Position numbers and translations under genes: made by a program
Part shown: one piece after another, positions 17,602 to 27,552 of the stretch
Position numbering within the stretch: the stretch's first letter is position 1
Layout of the letters: each line of letters starts with the position of its first letter
Notes under the pieces: generated by a model
Seen by the model: only the letters and a program-made list of their open reading frames with translations
Told to the model about the DNA's origin: nothing
The model's database searches: none
Assembly: GCA_025449575.1 (NCBI GenBank)
Contig: JANWJB010000008.1
Span: 1 to 43,522 of the forward strand
DNA length: 43,522 bases
Origin: Acidobacteriaceae bacterium
GTDB lineage: Bacteria; Acidobacteriota; Terriglobia; Terriglobales; Acidobacteriaceae
Direction of reading: 5' to 3'

Positions 17602-20460
17602 ATGGTTCCGCACATTCGGATTTCGTTATTACTGATCATGGCGACGTGCCTCGGTTTTCCTTCGGGAGCATTTTCTGCCGCACCGGCGCCGATGGAACGC
17701 CTATCCGACGGCATGACGTTGCATCTGGCCACGGGAGACTTGCGCCTTCAGGTGGTCACCGGCTCGGTGGTGCGCGTCGCATTTTCACCTTCCCCCAGAT
17801 TCTTCAGCCGCGTTTCAATCGACAGGGTGCCCTTGCCGTCCAGCACCCCGTCCTTCGCGCTCAATGAAACGTCCGCGGCCATTACGCTGACGACGGAAAA
17901 GCTCCGCGTAACGGTCGATCGCCAAACCGGCACGGTCTCCTTTGCGGATAGCGCAGGAAATCTGCTGACTGCGGAAGCACCCGGAGGCAGATCCCTTGAG
18001 CCGGCTCAGGTCCAAGGCGATCACACGTTCCACATCCGGCAAAGATGGCAGGCGCAGGCAGGCGAATCCCTCTACGGGCTTGGACAGATGCAACTGGGCA
18101 TTGTCGATATCAAGGGCTACGACCTGGATCTTTGGCAACACAACACGAATGTCGTGGTGCCGTTTCTGGTTTCGTCCAAAGGCTACGGCGTTCTTTGGGA
18201 CAACACCTCCTTCACGCGGTTCGGAGATCTGCGTCCATTTGCGGCAATTCCGGCAGCGAATCTGTTGGACGCCAGCGGCCGGCCGGGCGGACTTTCCGTC
18301 ACGCCCGTTGACTCCTCTGCACCCCCGCAGCAAACGGCCGATCTCTCCCTACACGTCAATTTGAGCCAAGAGGATACGGAACATCCGGAGACGATCGCAG
18401 TCCCATGGAGCGCCAAGCGGCAAGTCTGGAGCGGCTCCATTGTTGCGCCCACGACAGGGGACTACCAGTTTCGTGCCTACTCGAACGGCGGCATCCGTGT
18501 CTGGCTCGGCGGCAACCTGGTGATGAATCACTGGCGGCAGAACTGGTTACCCTCGCACGACCAGATCCGCATCCACCTCAATGCTCGCGAAAAGATTTCC
18601 ATCCGCATCGAGAATGACCCCGAACAGCAAAATACTCTCCAATTCCGCTGGAAGACACCTTCGCCCGATGAGAACACTTCGCTCTGGTCGGAGGTAGGCG
18701 ACGGCATCGATTACTACTTTGTATACGGTCCTTCGATCGACCGGGTGATTGCGGGCTATCGTTTACTCACGGGTAAGGCGACCATGCCACCAAATTGGGC
18801 CTTCGGACTCTGGCAGTCGCGGCAGCGCTATGAGAATGCGCAGCAATCGCTCGACGTGGTGCGCGAGTTCCGCAAGCGGCGCATTCCTTTCGACAATATC
18901 GTGCAGGACTGGCAGTACTGGCCTGTGGATGCATGGGGCTCCCACGAATTCGACCCCGTGAGTTTTCCCCATCCTGTGGCATGGATCAAAGCCATTCACG
19001 ACGAGCATGCGCACGTAATGATCTCAGTGTGGGGGAAATTTAACCCCAACACACAAAACGCCAAGGCCATGCTGGCCAAAGGCTACTTGTATCTGCCCAA
19101 CCTTAAGGATCACGTGCAGGATTGGCTGGGCCAGCCCTACACGTTCTACGACGCCTTCAATCCCGGTGCGCGCAAGCTCTTCTGGGCGCAGATTGATGCG
19201 GCGCTTTTCTCGAAAGGAATCGACGCCTGGTGGATGGATGCGACCGAGCCGGATCTTTTGCCCTCGCCGCCAACGCTCGACGGTCAGCGCACGCACATGA
19301 ACCCTACTTATCTAGGTACAGGTTCGCGCATGTTGAACGGCTACGCACTGGAAAACAGCAAAGGGATCTATACGGGGCAGCGCAAGGCTGCGCCAAATCA
19401 GCGCGTGTTTATCCTGACGCGCTCCGGTTTTGCGGGCATCCAACATTATTCAACAGCCGTCTGGTCGGGAGACATCACATCCACCTGGACTGCGATGAAA
19501 AAGCAGATTGCCGCCGGGCTGGGAGCAAGTATCTCCGGCCTGCCCTATTGGACAATGGACACCGGCGGCTACACCATGCAACGCAAGTTCGCTGCCGAAC
19601 CGATGACCGCTGCGAACCGCGAAGAATGGCGCGAGTTGAACGCCCGCTGGTTCGAGTTTTCTACGTTTACACCGCTGTTGCGGGTGCACGGAGAACTGCG
19701 GCCGCGAGAGATGTGGACACTCGGCAACGATTCGCCCGCGTACAACGCCGAATTGAAACTCGATCGCCTTCGCTACGCGTTGTTCCCTTACATCTATTCG
19801 ATGGCGGGATGGACCACCCAGCACGATTACACGATGATGCGCCCATTGGTCATGGATTTCCCGGCCGATCGCACGGCGCGCGAACTGAACGATGAGTATA
19901 TGTTTGGTCCGGCGCTGCTCATCGCTCCCGTGACCTCTTACAAACAACGCGCCCGGCAGGTGGTTCTGCCGGCAGGAGCGCAGTGGTACGATTTCTGGAC
20001 CGGAGAAGCGGTCGCCGGTTCGTTTTCCGCGCCCGCGCCTTACGATCGTATTCCCGTCTTCGTTCGCGCGGGATCGATCGTTCCCACTGGGCCGGTGATG
20101 CAGTATGTCGGAGAGAAGCCCTCCGACCCGATCACGCTAACGGTGTACGCGGGCGCCGACGGCGAGTTCACGCTTTATGAAGACCAGGGCACGAACTTCA
20201 ATTACGAGAACGGTGCATTCACGGAGATTCCAATCCGATGGAATGATAAGTCGGGGACGCTCACCATCGGAGCCCGCAAGGGATCATTCGCAGGCATGTT
20301 GCGCAGCCGTTCCTTCCATATTGTATTCGTGACGCATGCACATCCTGCGGCATTCAGTTTTGCGCCCGAGCCGCTAAAGAACGTGACCTACAGTGGCGCG
20401 CAGATTCAGGTCAAGCTGGAGCCGACGAGCGGTCCGCGCGTATCCGCTAATCGTCACTAG
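17602..20460 (+). CDS. Secreted GH31 enzyme with inserted PA14 domain, alpha-xylosidase-like
   Basis: A 952-residue exported retaining alpha-glycosidase. The signal peptide is MVPHIRISLLLIMATCLGFPSGAFS. An N-terminal mutarotase-like domain contains GESLYGLGQMQ; a PA14 insert at about 225-365 follows (VWSGSIVAPTTGDYQFRAYS, GIRVWLGGNLV); the barrel starts near MPPNWAFGLWQSRQRY. The nucleophile is D546 in WWMDATEPD and the acid/base D624 in WSGD. PA14 inside GH31 together with the WWMDA.EPD signature is the architecture of xyloglucan-active alpha-xylosidases of the Cellvibrio and Bacteroides type, so alpha-xylosidase is the best guess. The ATG at 17602 starts the signal peptide directly; 17563 is an alternative that adds 13 residues. 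It lies between the TonB receptor and the GH3 gene, all co-directional. Confidence 0.88.
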   Translation: MVPHIRISLLLIMATCLGFPSGAFSAAPAPMERLSDGMTLHLATGDLRLQVVTGSVVRVAFSPSPRFFSRVSIDRVPLPSSTPSFALNETSAAITLTTEKLRVTVDRQTGTVSFADSAGNLLTAEAPGGRSLEPAQVQGDHTFHIRQRWQAQAGESLYGLGQMQLGIVDIKGYDLDLWQHNTNVVVPFLVSSKGYGVLWDNTSFTRFGDLRPFAAIPAANLLDASGRPGGLSVTPVDSSAPPQQTADLSLHVNLSQEDTEHPETIAVPWSAKRQVWSGSIVAPTTGDYQFRAYSNGGIRVWLGGNLVMNHWRQNWLPSHDQIRIHLNAREKISIRIENDPEQQNTLQFRWKTPSPDENTSLWSEVGDGIDYYFVYGPSIDRVIAGYRLLTGKATMPPNWAFGLWQSRQRYENAQQSLDVVREFRKRRIPFDNIVQDWQYWPVDAWGSHEFDPVSFPHPVAWIKAIHDEHAHVMISVWGKFNPNTQNAKAMLAKGYLYLPNLKDHVQDWLGQPYTFYDAFNPGARKLFWAQIDAALFSKGIDAWWMDATEPDLLPSPPTLDGQRTHMNPTYLGTGSRMLNGYALENSKGIYTGQRKAAPNQRVFILTRSGFAGIQHYSTAVWSGDITSTWTAMKKQIAAGLGASISGLPYWTMDTGGYTMQRKFAAEPMTAANREEWRELNARWFEFSTFTPLLRVHGELRPREMWTLGNDSPAYNAELKLDRLRYALFPYIYSMAGWTTQHDYTMMRPLVMDFPADRTARELNDEYMFGPALLIAPVTSYKQRARQVVLPAGAQWYDFWTGEAVAGSFSAPAPYDRIPVFVRAGSIVPTGPVMQYVGEKPSDPITLTVYAGADGEFTLYEDQGTNFNYENGAFTEIPIRWNDKSGTLTIGARKGSFAGMLRSRSFHIVFVTHAHPAAFSFAPEPLKNVTYSGAQIQVKLEPTSGPRVSANRH

Positions 20461-20768
20461 ACGAGAACCATCCGGCGAAGCGTATGCGGGTCCTGGTCCA
20501 TGGAACATGTAGCCGGCGGCGCTCCCGAAAACCAGACTTTAATGTGCGCGGGAACCATGGCGCCGGTGCTCGGGCCCAAGGCCCTATTCGGTCATCCGCC
20601 CAGTAAGCGGGCGAAAAACGCTCCGCCGTGACAGGTGCAAGTTGATGGGGCGAAACGGCGCGAGAGGGACCGTCCTCTTCTATTTCGGCGCCGGATGTAA
20701 ACTCATCCGGAACCGGAATGCGGAGAGTGATACTGGTTCAAGATGGTTCCACAGGAGTGCGCCAAACC
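20461..20768 (+). other. Gap between GH31 and GH3 with a hairpin
   Basis: These 308 bases show no gene. They hold a perfect inverted repeat at 20691-20710 and a GC-rich stretch with several short dyads. A separate promoter for the GH3 gene may lie here; I see no clear -35/-10 pair. Confidence 0.4.
20691..20710 (+). promoter_or_regulatory. Perfect inverted repeat in the GH3 leader
   Basis: CCGGATG, loop TAAACT, CATCCGG, 58 bases before the GH3 start. It could be an RNA hairpin in the leader or a protein-binding dyad. Confidence 0.35.
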
Positions 20769-23498
20769 ATGTCCCGATTCCAGTTTTCCGCCCTGCCGGC
20801 ATGCGCCGGTCTTCTGGCCGCCTGCGCTTTCCTGACCGCAAACGCGGCGGCGCAACAACCGGCTACCTCCGAGGGCAATGGTTCCCCCGCGCCAACAGCG
20901 GCGAAGGCACCGGCGCGGCCATGGCTGAACACGTCGCTGCCCCTCAAACAGCGGGTGCAGGATCTGGTCTCGCAGATGACGCTCGAAGAAAAGGTGCAAC
21001 AGATGCGGGATCACTCGCCGGCGATTCCCCGGCTGGGAGTGCCGAAGTATTTCTGGTGGAACGAGGGGCTGCACGGAGTGGCGTTCGCAGGGTACGCGAC
21101 GAATTTTCCGCAGGTTATCGGGATGGCGGCGACGTTCGACGCGCCGCTGGTGCACATGATGGGGCAGACGATCTCGACGGAGGCGCGGGCAAAATATAAT
21201 CACGCCGTTGCGGCGGGCGATCACGAGCAGTTTTTTGGGCTGACATTCTGGGCGCCGAACATCAATATCTTCCGCGATCCACGGTGGGGGCGCGGGCAGG
21301 AGACCTACGGCGAGGATCCATACCTGACGGGGCAGATGGCCGTGCAGTTTGTGACCGGGATGCAGGGGAACGAACCGCATTATTTCCGGGTGGTCTCGAC
21401 GCCGAAGCACTATGCCGTACACAGCGGGCCTGAGCCGCTGCGGCACGCGTTCAACGTGGATGCGACGCCGCACGACCTGGAAGACACGTACCTGCCGGCC
21501 TTCCGGGCGGCGGTGACGCAGGGTCATGCGCAGAGCGTGATGTGCGCCTACAACGCGATCGACGGCGTGCCGGCCTGCGCCAACACCATGCTGCTGCAAC
21601 AGCACCTGCGCGAGGACTGGCACTTCGACGGCTACGTGGTGAGTGACTGCGCGGCGGTCTCGGACATCTTCCTGAATCACCACTATGCGCCGACGATGGC
21701 GGCCGCAGCGGCGGATGCGGTAAAGGCCGGCGACGACCTGGAATGCGGGTACCAGCAGGGACAGGCGTTTCCATCCCTGGTGGATGCAGTGAAGCAGGGG
21801 CTGCTGCCGGAGTCGGATATTAACCAGGCGGTGAGCCGGCTGTTCCGGGCGCGATTCAAGCTGGGAATGTTCGATCCGCCGTCAAGCTATGCATATGGGC
21901 GAATTCCGTTCAGCGTAGTGAATTCACCGGCGCATCGGGCGCTGAGCCTGAAGGCGGCGCGAGAGTCGATGGTGCTGCTGAAAAACGAGAATCATATTCT
22001 TCCGCTGAGAACGGACATCGGAAGCATCGCAGTGGTGGGACCGACGGCGGAGCTGGTGCAGTCACTGCAGGGAGAATACAACGGGCCGCCTCCGTCGCCG
22101 GTGTATCCGGTAGCCGGGATGCGGAAACGGTTCGGAGCAGCGAAGATCCACTATGCGCAGGGAGCGACGCTGGTGGAGGGACTAGCGATTCCGATTGAGC
22201 ATACGGCTTTGCATCCGGCGCAGGGAACAGGCTACGGGCTGACGGGGCAGTACTTCGCAACGCCGGACCTGACGGGAACTCCGGTGCTGACGCGAACCGA
22301 CGAGAACATCAATTTCAACTGGGACAAGGTGGTTCCGGTGAAGGGTCTGCAGCGGGACAAATTCTCAGTCCGCTGGACGGGGACGTTTACGCCGCCGGCG
22401 CCGGGGAATTATCAGCTTGGGGTGCGCATCAACTACTGCTATTCGTGCGAGAACAACGAAGGATTCCGGCTGTATCTCGATGGCGAGCTGCTGGTAGCCA
22501 GCGACAACCGCACCACGGGCGAGCGCGGGGCCGCCTTCCAGAAACTGGTCCATTTCGACAGCGCGAAGCCACATGCGATCCGGCTGGAGTATTTCCACGG
22601 AACAGGAAGCGCGGGGATCGACTTGACATGGCAGGCGCCGCCGGCGACGCTGCGGGAAGAGGCAGTGGCAGCGGCCCGGGAGAGCGATGTAACTGTCGCG
22701 TTCGTAGGGCTGTCGCCGATGCTGGAAGGCGAAGAGATGCCGGTGCATCTGGACGGGTTCGACAGCGGAGACCGGACGTCCATCGATTTGCCTGCTGTGC
22801 AGTTGAATCTGCTGAAGGCGCTGGCGGCGACAGGCAAGCCGCTTATCGTGGTCTTGCAGAACGGCAGCGCGTTGGCGGTGAACTGGGCGGAGCAGCACGC
22901 GAACGCGATTCTCGAAGCGTGGTATCCCGGCGAAGAAGGCGGAGACGCGATCGCGCAGACGCTGGCGGGGGACAACGATCCGGCGGGGCGGTTGCCGGTT
23001 ACGTTTTACAAGTCGATGAGCCAGATTCCGCCGTTTACGGATTACTCGATGCGCGGGCGTACCTACAGGTATTTCACGGGCAAACCGCTATTCCCCTTCG
23101 GCTATGGGCTGAGCTATACAACGTTCGCCTTCAGCGGACTGAAGATGCCGGCGACAGTGGCGGCAGGTGAGCCGGTGAAAGTGGAAGGCGCCGTGAAGAA
23201 CACAGGGAAGGTGGCCGGCGACGAGGTGGTGGAGCTGTACCTGACGCAGCCTGGCGGGTATGAGACGCCAATCCGCAATCTGGCGGGCTTCAAGCGGGTG
23301 CATCTGGAGCCGGGACAGCAAGAGCGTGTGGCGATGACGGTGAGCCCGCGCTCGCTGGGGCAGGTGGATGAGAAGGGGAACCGATGGATTGTGCCGGGGA
23401 GCTATGAGGTTTCACTCGGCAGTGGACAGCCCGGAGACACACCGGGGGTCGTGAAAGGGCGGTTCACAGTGACGGGCAAGAAGGAACTGCCGAAGTAA
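20769..23498 (+). CDS. Secreted GH3 beta-glycosidase with PA14 insert
   Basis: A 909-residue retaining beta-glucosidase or beta-xylosidase. Signal peptide at 1-30 (ends ANAAAQ). The GH3 N domain reads LTLEEKV-type MTLEEKVQQM, FWWNEGLHGVAF, FPQVIGMAATFD, DPRWGRGQETYGEDP and GYVVSDCAAV, with D293 as nucleophile. The GH3 C domain begins near SMVLLKNE, is split by a PA14 domain at about 487-625 (GLTGQYFATPDLTG, FTPPAPGNYQLGVRI, GFRLYLDGELL), and resumes at VTVAFVGLSPMLEGEEM, which should contain the acid/base Glu. A fibronectin-III-like domain closes the protein (about 800-890). ALHGVA..FPQ-type motifs lean towards xylosidase but do not settle the substrate. AGGAG lies 11 bases before the ATG at 20769. 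It probably finishes oligosaccharides trimmed by the upstream GH31. Confidence 0.9.
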   Translation: MSRFQFSALPACAGLLAACAFLTANAAAQQPATSEGNGSPAPTAAKAPARPWLNTSLPLKQRVQDLVSQMTLEEKVQQMRDHSPAIPRLGVPKYFWWNEGLHGVAFAGYATNFPQVIGMAATFDAPLVHMMGQTISTEARAKYNHAVAAGDHEQFFGLTFWAPNINIFRDPRWGRGQETYGEDPYLTGQMAVQFVTGMQGNEPHYFRVVSTPKHYAVHSGPEPLRHAFNVDATPHDLEDTYLPAFRAAVTQGHAQSVMCAYNAIDGVPACANTMLLQQHLREDWHFDGYVVSDCAAVSDIFLNHHYAPTMAAAAADAVKAGDDLECGYQQGQAFPSLVDAVKQGLLPESDINQAVSRLFRARFKLGMFDPPSSYAYGRIPFSVVNSPAHRALSLKAARESMVLLKNENHILPLRTDIGSIAVVGPTAELVQSLQGEYNGPPPSPVYPVAGMRKRFGAAKIHYAQGATLVEGLAIPIEHTALHPAQGTGYGLTGQYFATPDLTGTPVLTRTDENINFNWDKVVPVKGLQRDKFSVRWTGTFTPPAPGNYQLGVRINYCYSCENNEGFRLYLDGELLVASDNRTTGERGAAFQKLVHFDSAKPHAIRLEYFHGTGSAGIDLTWQAPPATLREEAVAAARESDVTVAFVGLSPMLEGEEMPVHLDGFDSGDRTSIDLPAVQLNLLKALAATGKPLIVVLQNGSALAVNWAEQHANAILEAWYPGEEGGDAIAQTLAGDNDPAGRLPVTFYKSMSQIPPFTDYSMRGRTYRYFTGKPLFPFGYGLSYTTFAFSGLKMPATVAAGEPVKVEGAVKNTGKVAGDEVVELYLTQPGGYETPIRNLAGFKRVHLEPGQQERVAMTVSPRSLGQVDEKGNRWIVPGSYEVSLGSGQPGDTPGVVKGRFTVTGKKELPK

Positions 23499-23622
23499 GG
23501 GGCTGAGCAGCCGCTGTGCCGCGCAGGACCGTCTGCCCTTGAGCATGGAATCGCAAATAGCGCGTCGCGTCGCGCTCCCCCTCGAAACGGGCGGTCGCCC
23601 CGGCGGAGTTACATTTGAACGT

Positions 23623-24678
23623 ATGCGCGCATTCCTCTTAACGCGGCGGCCGGCGCCCGGCACACTTCCTGACATTCTCCAACTCGCGGAAATTGCGCAA
23701 CCTGAACCTCGAAGCCGGGAGGTCGTGGTGCGGGTGGCCGCATCCACTATCAACATTGATGACATTCACGTGGCCGAGGGGACATTTTATGGGGGAATTC
23801 CCATCGGCCGGCGCCCGCGGCCGGACAGGCCCGTCATCCCCGGCAGCGATCTGGCGGGAATCGTCGTAGGCATCGGAAACCAAGTGCGTTCCATTCAGAT
23901 TGGAGAAGCTGTCTTCGGCGTGCAGATGCCCTTCAAAGCGTCCGGCACATGGGCTCAATTCTGCACAATCGATGAGCGCTGGATTACGAAGAAGCCTGCA
24001 AATATCTCGTTCGAAGCCGCCGCCGCATCGGGGGTTTCCGGCCTCGTCGCGCTCTCTGCAATGAAGGCGCTTAGGGTCGACCCGGGGGCGCGCCTGGTGA
24101 TTGTTGGAGCGACAGGCGGAATCGGCGCCGTAGCTGTGCAGCTTGCCACCCGCGCCGGAGCTGAAGTGATTGGTGTCTGCGGGACGAGGAGCATCGACCG
24201 CGCATACAGCCTGGGTTGCTCGCTCGTACTGGATTACAGCACTGGCCAATGGGATCGCGCGCTTCAGGCGCGGGGAAAAGCTCCCGTGGACCGCGTCCTT
24301 GATCTCGTGGGGGGGCGCGACACGGAGGAGATGGCGCGTCGAGTTCAGACCAGAAATGGAATATTTGTGACTGTCGTCGGTCCCGACCGGTTCATTGGCG
24401 ATCACGCCCTCGGCTGGGGCCGAATCTTGGGCATCCTGGCGCATATCGGGTACCGAATCGTCAGCTCGCGCCTCCGTGGGCCTCGCTATGTCTTGACCGG
24501 ACCAAGCCCGGGAGGCGGCGGCGCTCTCGCAGAAGTCGCGAGCGACCTGGCTGCGGGAGTCGTTCCCTCGATCGACTCCATGGTGCCATTCGAACTGGAA
24601 TCGATGCGACAGGCGTTGCGGCGGGCAATTGCTCATGAAAACAATGGCCGCATCGTCATTCAGGTGAATCAGGCATGA
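23623..24678 (+). CDS. Zinc-independent MDR oxidoreductase (quinone oxidoreductase-like)
   Basis: A 351-residue cytoplasmic medium-chain dehydrogenase/reductase. The GroES-like half contains VRVAASTINIDDIHVAEG and IPGSDLAGIVVGIG; the Rossmann half has VIVGATGGIGAVAVQLATRAGAEVIGV. The GHE and cysteine ligands of zinc alcohol dehydrogenases are absent, placing it with the quinone oxidoreductase/zeta-crystallin group, which reduce quinones or enones with NADPH. The ATG at 23623 begins MRAFLLTRRPAPG, the usual N-terminus; the open frame back to 23539 has no homology. A GGAG lies about 15 bases upstream, rather far. No pathway link to the neighbours is evident. Confidence 0.85.
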   Translation: MRAFLLTRRPAPGTLPDILQLAEIAQPEPRSREVVVRVAASTINIDDIHVAEGTFYGGIPIGRRPRPDRPVIPGSDLAGIVVGIGNQVRSIQIGEAVFGVQMPFKASGTWAQFCTIDERWITKKPANISFEAAAASGVSGLVALSAMKALRVDPGARLVIVGATGGIGAVAVQLATRAGAEVIGVCGTRSIDRAYSLGCSLVLDYSTGQWDRALQARGKAPVDRVLDLVGGRDTEEMARRVQTRNGIFVTVVGPDRFIGDHALGWGRILGILAHIGYRIVSSRLRGPRYVLTGPSPGGGGALAEVASDLAAGVVPSIDSMVPFELESMRQALRRAIAHENNGRIVIQVNQA

Positions 24679-24784
24679 GCCGCGGGGGGGCCATCGACCT
24701 TCCGCGCAATTGCAAGGCGGTCTCAGCGAACCCATGTAGGCCAATCCAGAATGTTGGGCTGACAGCATCGACGCTGACCCTGTC

Positions 24785-26266
24785 TTATGGCGAGGGCAGC
24801 TTGCTCGTATTCCAGCCGCCGCCCAGCGCCTTCACCAGTTGCACGCTGGCGGCAAACTGGCGGGTGGTTATATTGGCGGCGGTGCGCTGATCGGCTAGCT
24901 GCGTGGTTTGCGCAGTGATCACTTCCAGATATGTCGTCACCCCGCCTTTGTAGCGGGCGGTGGAAAGTGTGAGCGAACGCTCGGCGGAGGCGACAGCCCG
25001 CGCCTGCGCGGCCGACTCCTGGTTCAAAATACGCAGGCCGGAAAGTTGATCTTCGACATCCTGAAACGACTGGAGTACGGTCTGGCGGTAATTGGCGACG
25101 TTCTCCTCATAGGCATCGCGCGCCTGCTGCGTAATTGCGTGACGGCGCCCTGCATCGAAGAGCAGCTCGGCCGCCGAGGCGCCCAAGGACCACAATGAGC
25201 TTGGCCCCTGAATCCACGTCCCCGGCGAAGTGCTCTCAAAGCCGCCGCTGCCGCCAATCGTGATGGTCGGATAGTAGGCTGCAATGGCGACGCCAATCTG
25301 CGCGTTTGCGGCGTCTGCCCGGCGCTCGGCGGCGGCAACGTCCGGGCGCCGCTCCAGCAATTGCGAAGGCACGCCAACGGGAATCTTCGGCAAGGGAAGA
25401 TTGAGCGGGCTGGCCCCCAGGCTGAAGCTGGAGGCGGGAACTCCGGCCAGCGTAGCGATCGCATGCTCATATTGCGCGCGCGCCACGCCAATATCGATGG
25501 CTTGAGCCCTGGTCTGGTCCAGCTGCGTCTGTGCGAGCGCTACATCGGACTCGGTCGCGACACCTCCGTGATAACGTGCCTGCGTGAGTTTCAGATAATC
25601 CCCATATTGCTGGACGGTGCTGTCGAGCAGCCGCTGCTGCGTATCCAGCCCGCGCATCTCGAAGTAATCCATGGCCAGCTCCGCCTGCAGGCTCAACTGC
25701 GCGTTGGCTAGATCGGCGGCGCTGGCCTGCGCCGTGGCTCGCTCGGACTCCACGGCGCGGCGGATGGAACCCCACACGTCCGGCTCCCATGCCGCTTGTC
25801 CCTGGAGAACCAGATCGTTATAAGTAGTCGGCGTTCCCTGAACCTTGAGTGGCCGGTGCGCGGACTCGCGATCGCGCGACGCGGAGGCGCCCAAGCTCAA
25901 GGAGGGGAAATACTGCGAGCGCGCGACCTGAACCGCATCCCGAGCCTGCAAATACTGTTCATAGGCGGCGCGGAGAGTTTGATTGGAGACGGCAACTCTT
26001 TGCTCGAAGCGGTCCAGTTGCGGATCCCCATATATCTCCCACCAATTCCCGCGCAATGTGCTGTCGGCGGGGGAGACCTGCTTCCAGCCGCCGTTCGGCG
26101 GATTGGGCGGTGGAGCGGGAACCGCGTCCTCTTTGAATGCCGGCGCGGACGGCGCGGACGGCCGCTGATAATTGGGGCCAACCCGGCAGCCGGTCAGCAG
26201 CAGCGCCGAGGCGATGGGCAGCGCGAGAGCCGGCCGCCAGCCCGTTCGCAGCCAAGCGGACGTCAT
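24785..26266 (-). CDS. RND efflux outer-membrane lipoprotein, NodT/OprM family
   Basis: The outer-membrane channel of the tripartite pump, 493 residues. A lipobox LLTGC places the lipidated cysteine at C27, followed by VGPNYQRP, the conserved start of mature NodT-type factors. Two repeats of the TolC fold contain WWEIYGDPQLDRFEQ, LSLGASASRDRE, QAAWEPDVWGSIRRAVESE, RYHGGVATESDVALAQTQLDQTRAQ and, later, RYKGGVTTYLEVITAQTT. Its ATG overlaps the stop of the adaptor gene by ATGA, so translation is coupled. It is the last gene of the permease-adaptor-channel operon. Confidence 0.93.
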   Translation of the reverse strand: MTSAWLRTGWRPALALPIASALLLTGCRVGPNYQRPSAPSAPAFKEDAVPAPPPNPPNGGWKQVSPADSTLRGNWWEIYGDPQLDRFEQRVAVSNQTLRAAYEQYLQARDAVQVARSQYFPSLSLGASASRDRESAHRPLKVQGTPTTYNDLVLQGQAAWEPDVWGSIRRAVESERATAQASAADLANAQLSLQAELAMDYFEMRGLDTQQRLLDSTVQQYGDYLKLTQARYHGGVATESDVALAQTQLDQTRAQAIDIGVARAQYEHAIATLAGVPASSFSLGASPLNLPLPKIPVGVPSQLLERRPDVAAAERRADAANAQIGVAIAAYYPTITIGGSGGFESTSPGTWIQGPSSLWSLGASAAELLFDAGRRHAITQQARDAYEENVANYRQTVLQSFQDVEDQLSGLRILNQESAAQARAVASAERSLTLSTARYKGGVTTYLEVITAQTTQLADQRTAANITTRQFAASVQLVKALGGGWNTSKLPSP

Positions 26267-27507
26267 GCCGCCGGGCCTCCCGCAGATTGGCTCTGCGGAA
26301 GTTTCTGCTGCTGGATCACGTGGACGCGCTCGCCGTCGATCAGCGCGTCGGGCGGGTTCTGGATCACCAGCGAGTCGGCATTAAGGCCGGTGAGCACCTG
26401 AACCGTTTTCCCATCGTCCTGGCCAAGGGTCACCCCAACCAGTTTTGCCACGTCACCGCGCGATCCTCTGATTAAAGTGCCCACCTGCAATCCCTGGGCG
26501 CGAAAGATCAGAGCGGACACGGGGATGACTAGAGTAGCGGCGCCACGATGGACGCTCATGTGCACTTCGGCATAGCCCCCGGGCGTCAGCTTGCCCTTCC
26601 GGTTGTCGATATCGAACTCGGCCAACAGAGTGCGCGAACTCGGGTCGATGGCATTGGCCGTGCGTACCAGCTTGCCGGCAAACGTTTGTCCCGGGAACTG
26701 CGGCAGGGTGATGGTGGCGTGCAGCCCGGTTTGCGCATCCGCAGAATACGATTGCGGGATATTGACGTAGACCCGCAGTACGTGAACATCAGCCAAGCGG
26801 AACATCTGTTGTGCGGTTCCTGCGTTGATCAACTGCCCAATGTCGACGTTGCGAGCGGTAATCACTCCACTGAAGGGGGCGTAGATATTCTCAAACGACT
26901 GCAGCTCCTTCAGACGCTGCACATTGGCTTGCGCCGACTTGACCGCGGAACTGGTTGACGCCTGCTGGCTTACGAAGGTATCGGTGTCTTGCCTGGAGAC
27001 GGCATTCTGCGACAGCAGACTCTCATACCGCTTTGCATTGGCGCTGGCGAGCCCGGCACTGGCCTGCGCGGTGGCCAAATCCGCCTGCGCTTGAAGCAGT
27101 TGCTGATCGACTTCCGGCGAGCTGATAACGGCCAGCAGCTGCCCCTTGTGGACGCGAGCGCCAATGTCGAAATACCACTTCTTCAGGTATCCATCGGTGC
27201 GAGCGTAGATGGGCGAGTCAGTATAAGCCTGGATGTTGCCGGGCAGTGCGAGCTCGGCCGCGGGCTCGCCCATCTGGGGGGCCAGCGCGAGCACGTCGGG
27301 AGGGGCCAATGCGTTCGTCTGTTGCTGCAACCGCGAGCGGGCACGCACCCGTGGCACAATGCCGGCAATCGCCACCAGCGCTGCGATGATCCCCAGGACG
27401 ACGATCGCCATGAGGGTCTTGCGCGCGGAGACGGGCCGATCTTGGCCGGAGTGCCGCTCGGGCTCCCCCGTCGCTTGCCGCTGTTGGCGTTCTTGATCGC
27501 GATTCAT
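26263..27507 (-). CDS. RND efflux periplasmic adaptor (membrane fusion protein)
   Basis: A 414-residue adaptor linking the inner-membrane pump to the outer-membrane channel. After a polar N-terminus one membrane helix (about 36-57, TLMAIVVLGIIAALVAIAGIV) anchors it. The lipoyl/barrel-sandwich halves are visible as TDGYLKKWYFDIGARVHKGQLLAVI and FENIYAPFSGVITARNVDIGQLI, separated by an alpha-hairpin coiled coil (about 120-195) rich in Ala and Gln. The beta-barrel contains VYVNIPQSYSADAQTG. The ATG at 27507 has GGGAGAG eight bases upstream; the in-frame GTG at 27516 touches that site. It follows the permease gene by 45 bases and overlaps the channel gene by four. Confidence 0.92.
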   Translation of the reverse strand: MNRDQERQQRQATGEPERHSGQDRPVSARKTLMAIVVLGIIAALVAIAGIVPRVRARSRLQQQTNALAPPDVLALAPQMGEPAAELALPGNIQAYTDSPIYARTDGYLKKWYFDIGARVHKGQLLAVISSPEVDQQLLQAQADLATAQASAGLASANAKRYESLLSQNAVSRQDTDTFVSQQASTSSAVKSAQANVQRLKELQSFENIYAPFSGVITARNVDIGQLINAGTAQQMFRLADVHVLRVYVNIPQSYSADAQTGLHATITLPQFPGQTFAGKLVRTANAIDPSSRTLLAEFDIDNRKGKLTPGGYAEVHMSVHRGAATLVIPVSALIFRAQGLQVGTLIRGSRGDVAKLVGVTLGQDDGKTVQVLTGLNADSLVIQNPPDALIDGERVHVIQQQKLPQSQSAGGPAA

Positions 27508-27552
27508 GTTGAACACTCTCCCATCGCGGGCCGCAATCCAAAATCCAACATC

